Source: an uncultured Kordia sp. (GTDB lineage Bacteria; Bacteroidota; Bacteroidia; Flavobacteriales; Flavobacteriaceae). From it: a stretch of 64,000 nucleotides of DNA. The position numbers and the translations under genes are program-made. Where the stretch lies: positions 124,001 through 188,000 of the forward strand of contig NZ_CANMEZ010000002.1 of NCBI RefSeq assembly GCF_947496985.1, written 5' to 3'. The notes below the pieces were generated by a model, which was given only the letters and a program-made list of their open reading frames with translations, did not search any database and was not told the origin of the DNA. Below are positions 59,401 to 64,000 of this stretch, piece after piece. Position 1 is the stretch's first letter; each line of letters starts with the position of its first letter.

Positions 59401-62400
59401 TCAAGTGCCTCTAAAGCGTTTGTAATTTCAGTTTTCGTTTTATCATATCCCGCTACATTTTTGTTATTGAATTTGAAATAGCGTGCCAAAGCAGACATGC
59501 CGATTCCGCCAATGCCTACAAAATAAACGTTATGTATGTTTTTTAAATTCAAACTCACTTATTTTTTTAATAACTTTTCTACTTCATCCACAATGGTTGC
59601 CGTCGCATTTGGCAAGGCTAGTTTTTTGATTTCCTTACTAAATCTTTCCTGCATTTTTTCTGATCGCATTAATGCTCTAAATTCTTTTTCAAACTTTTCA
59701 TCTAGTTCATTTTCCCGAATTAGGATTCCCGCGCCTTTTTCTGTGATTGCTAATGCGTTTTTGGTTTGATGATCTTCTGCAACATTTGGTGACGGAATTA
59801 GTATTACTGGTTTCCCTACAATACATAATTCTGAAACAGAACTTGCTCCTGCTCGTGATATAATGATATCAGCGGCAGCATATGCTAAATCCATTTTGTT
59901 TACAAATTGATGCACTTGCACATGCGACAATTCATTGTGTTTTTTATAGTGCTCATAATAGAATTTTCCGCATTGCCAAATCAGTTGCACTTTTTGCTCC
60001 CCAAAGAAATCTAGTTCTTTTTCGATCAACTGATTTATTCGTCTCGCACCTAAACTTCCACCAATAATCAAGATTGTTTTTACACCTTCTTGCAATTGAA
60101 AAAATGTGGTTCCTTCCGTTCTTTTGCTTTCTATTTCTAATAAATCTTGGCGCACAGGATTTCCTGTTTTAATGATTTTCCCTTTCGGGAAGAATCGCTC
60201 CATGTTATCATACGCGACACATATTTTTCGCACTTGCTTTCCCAGCAATTTATTTGTGATTCCTGCATAGGAATTTTGTTCCTGAATAATCGCAGGTATT
60301 TTTTTTCCTGAAGCAACTTTCAACAACGGTCCACTTGCAAATCCGCCCGTTCCGATCACAACATCTGGCTTGAACTTTTTTACTATTTTTCGTGATTTCC
60401 ACAAACTACTAATTAGCTTAAAGGGAAACATTAGATTTTTCAATGATAAGCTTCGTTGCAGTCCAGAAATCCATAATCCTTCAATTTTATAACCTGCTTG
60501 CGGCACTTTCTCCATTTCCATTCGATCTTGTGCTCCTACAAATAGGAATTCAGAGTTTGGATAGCGCTTTTTTAATTCGTTCGCAATTGCAATCGCAGGA
60601 TAGATATGTCCTCCTGTACCACCACCTGATAAGATGATTTTATATGATTGCTCTTCTTTATTCATTTATTTGTTAATTCAGTACCTTATTAAATCAAAAA
60701 TCTACACTTCACCCCTGCACACACCTTATAAAGCCTCACTAAGCACAGCTAACGGGTTTTCGTCTTTTTCCTGCTGTTCTAATATTTCTTCTCGTTTTTT
60801 ACTCACACTTAGTACAATTCCTATGGCCAAACAGGTCATCCAAATGGACGTTCCTCCACTACTAATTAATGGTAAAGTTTGCCCTGTTACTGGAAATAAT
60901 TCTACTGCAACTGCCATATTAATTAGTGCCTGAAATACGATTGGCAAACCGACACCTATGGCTAATAATTTTCCGAATATGGTATCTGCCTTGTGCGCCA
61001 CAATGACAATTCTGAATAACAGTAATAGATATAGAAATAGTAATGACAAAGCTCCTATTAAACCATATTCTTCCACAATAATGGCATAGATAAAATCCGA
61101 AGAACTTTGTGGCAATAAGTTTTTCATAACACTTTTTCCAGCTCCAACACCTACAACACCACCACTAGCAATGGCAATTTTTGCACGTTCAATTTGATAG
61201 TTTGCTTCTTTATTACTTTTATCTCCGCTCCAATAGTTACTTACACGATTTTCCCATGTTTGTATTTTAACTTGTATAGGTCCTGGAATTACCCTACCAA
61301 CTACGATAAACAGTAAAAGTCCTGCGATACCAACTCCTACAATTCCTAGTAAATATTTCCACGGATAACCTCCCAAGAAACACAACATCAATACCATTGA
61401 AAAGATCATTGCCGATGTAGAAAAGTTTGCTGGTAATATTAACCCTACTACTAAAAAAACTGGCACCCACAATGGCAATATAGTCTCCTTAAATGTTACT
61501 ACTTTTTCCTTGATTCGAGATAAATATCGAGCTACATAAATCATTAATACAACACTCGCTAAAGTTGATGTTTGAAATTTGATTCCAACAAATGGTATAC
61601 GCATCCAACGACTTGCATTAGCGCCTCCAATTGTTGTTCCTTGCGCCAAAGTATACGCCAAGAAAATTAACACAATAGGAATCATAATAATAGACAAACC
61701 TCTAAAATAATGATACGGCATTCTATGCACTCCATAAATGATCGCAAACCCTAAGAATAAGTGTGACGCATGTTTTATAAGGAATTTCAATGTATTACCA
61801 TCTCCGTATAGATATGCCAGATTACTACTGGCACTGTATACAGGTAAAAACGAGAACAAAGCTAGTAAGGCAACTACTGCCCAAAGCGCTTTATCTCCTT
61901 TTATATTTTTAAAGATGGCATTCATATGTATATTTTCTTTTTTTTACAGACTTCTTACAGCGTCTTTAAATTGCTTTCCTCTGTCTTCATAGTTTTCGAA
62001 CAAGTCGAAACTTGCACATGCTGGTGATAATAATACATTATCTCCTTTGTCTGCAATTTTGTGTGCAATTTTCACCGCTTCACTCATAGAAGTTGTTTCC
62101 ACCATTAAATCGGCAACTCTTCCAAATGATTCGATGATTTTTGAGTTTTCAACTCCTAAACAAATAATTGCTTTTACTTTTTCATGCACTAATGGCAATA
62201 AGTCTGAATAATCATTTCCTTTGTCAACTCCTCCAACGATCCAAACCGTTTGTGTTGTCATACTTTCCAACGCATAATATGTTGCATTGATATTAGTTGC
62301 TTTAGAGTCATTGATATATTGAACATTTTGGATTTTCAATACTTTTTCTAAACGATGTTCTACACCTTGAAATCCAGACATACTTTCGCGTATGGTTTGC

Positions 62401-64000
62401 TTCCTTATGTTTAACAGTTGTGCAACTGCCGAAGCAGCCATTGCATTTTTTGTATTGTGTTTTCCTTCTAGCGCTAGCGAGTCCGTTGGCATAGTTATTG
62501 TCTTATTTTGTATCGTTAGTATTATATTTTTATCTTCTATATATGCACCATTTTCAAGTTTTTTTTCTAATGAAAACGGTATTAATGTTGATTGAACAGG
62601 GTGTTTTTCTAGCCAGTCTACAATGACTTTATCATCGGTATCATAAATGAGATAATCTTCCGAAGTTTGGTTCATTGCAATTCTGAATTTAGATGCGATA
62701 TAGTTTTCAAATTTGTATTCATATCGATCTAAATGATCAGGTGTAATATTGGTTATCACAGCAATATGCGGCTTGAATTTCACAATTCCATCTAACTGAA
62801 AACTACTTATTTCCAAGACATATAAATTGTAGTTTTCTTCCGCCACTTGCTTTGCAAAGCTGTCTCCAATATTTCCAGCCATTCCCACATTGAATTCTCC
62901 TTGTGTTAGCACATGATTCGTCAACATCGTTGTGGTTGTTTTTCCATTACTTCCTGTGATTCCCACAATAGTTGCATCTGTGTAATTTGCTGCAAATTCT
63001 ATTTCGGAAATCACAGAAACTCCTTTAGCAGCTAATTCTTTTACTAATGGAACCGTATCTGGAATTCCAGGACTTTTCATCACAACATTTGCATTTAGAA
63101 TTTTTGCTTCCGTATGCTGTTGCTCTTCCCATTCAATTTCAAACTGATTTAGAACGTTTTTGTAATGCACTTTAATTGTTCCTTTATCAGAAACAAACAC
63201 TTCATAGCCTTTTTTCTTTCCCAAGATTGCAGTTCCCACACCGCTTTCTCCTCCTCCTAATATGACTAATCGTTGTTTTGACACTACTGTATTATTCTTG
63301 TTGTTTTATTAATTCGTTTGTTTGGTCTTCGAGTGCCTCAGACCGCATTTTTATTTTTACTTATCTAAGCTTCAACGTAACAATAGTTAGAATTGCTAAT
63401 AAGATTCCAACAATCCAGAATCGGGTTACAATTTTACTTTCGTGATAGCCTAGTTTTTGATAATGATGATGTAATGGTGACATTAGAAATATTCTTTTTC
63501 CTTCCCCAAATTTCTTTTTAGTGTATTTAAAATAACTTACCTGTATTACAACCGATAAATTTTCGGCCAAGAAAATTCCACAAAGGATTGGAATTAACCA
63601 TTCTTTTCGAATTGCAATCGCAATTACTGCGATGATTCCTCCAATGGTTAAACTCCCTGTATCTCCCATAAACACTTGTGCCGGATAAGTATTATACCAT
63701 AAGAACCCTATTAACGCCCCCACAAATGCGGCAATGTAAATGGTAATTTCTCCAGCCCTTGGTATGTACATTATATTGAGATATTCCGAAAAGATTAGGT
63801 TTCCAGAGATCCATGCAAATATTCCCAACGTCAGCACAATGATGACCGAAGTTCCTGCGGCAAGCCCATCAATACCATCAGTAAGATTTGCGCCATTCGA
63901 TACTGCTGTAATGATAAATATGACAATTGGAATAAAGATTAACCATGCATATTTTGCATAGTCTGGATTTATCCATGTGATTAGTTTTGCATAATCGATC

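Overview
The window reads as chromosomal DNA of a Bacteroidota member, most likely a marine or polymer-degrading Flavobacteriaceae (Kordia-like is a guess). The evidence is low GC, T9SS C-terminal sorting domains, SusC/SusD proteins, FecI/FecR control, GG-leader RiPP-like peptides, DUF3570/DUF4266 genes, TAnnTTTG-type promoters and a dcw cluster whose FtsZ ends in the Bacteroidota-type tail.

Layout. (1) 1-3.6 kb: the end of a phosphoesterase, a small lipoprotein, then a TPR/AraC-type membrane regulator flanked by two small GG-leader peptide genes. One of these, 53 aa at 3138, is very short. A 25-bp imperfect palindrome AGTCGT-N13-ACGA(G/C)T lies in front of each peptide. (2) 3.6-22 kb: large secreted surface proteins (beta-helix/LamG adhesin, T9SS protein, VPS10/BNR-repeat protein, YadA-head/tail-fibre-like protein) and a LytTR two-component pair beside a repeat-rich intergenic region. 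(3) 22-30 kb: an ECF sigma factor, FecR and an STN-bearing TonB receptor, divergent from a thioredoxin / ApbE / DUF4266 / DUF3570 operon. Three promoter regions share ATAGGGTGTRT-N11-TGTC with identical spacing, which outlines a local ECF regulon that also includes the YadA-like gene. (4) 30-32 kb: a Crp/Fnr regulator and two small proteins. (5) 32-53 kb: a polysaccharide utilisation locus with a LuxR/Y_Y_Y sensor regulator, SusC, SusD, a LamG lipoprotein, two tandem PF10091/GH144-like proteins, an esterase, GH3, GH97, GH43-like and a sugar:H+ symporter. The GH144-like plus GH3 pairing points to a beta-glucan, perhaps beta-1,2-glucan, while GH97 points to alpha-glucosides. (6) 53-54 kb: remnants of a serine recombinase abutting tRNA-Arg(UCG), a decayed integration site. 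(7) 53.6-64 kb: a YqeY-like gene and the dcw cluster on the minus strand (mraY-murD-ftsW-murG-murC-ftsQ-ftsA-ftsZ) with a terminator after ftsZ.

The two most interesting observations are the peptide/regulator/palindrome module at 0.9-3.3 kb and the ECF promoter set around 22-26.5 kb, whose target operon includes an FMN transferase and a DUF3570 protein with SGAS motifs. All family assignments come from reading the protein sequences; no database search was run.
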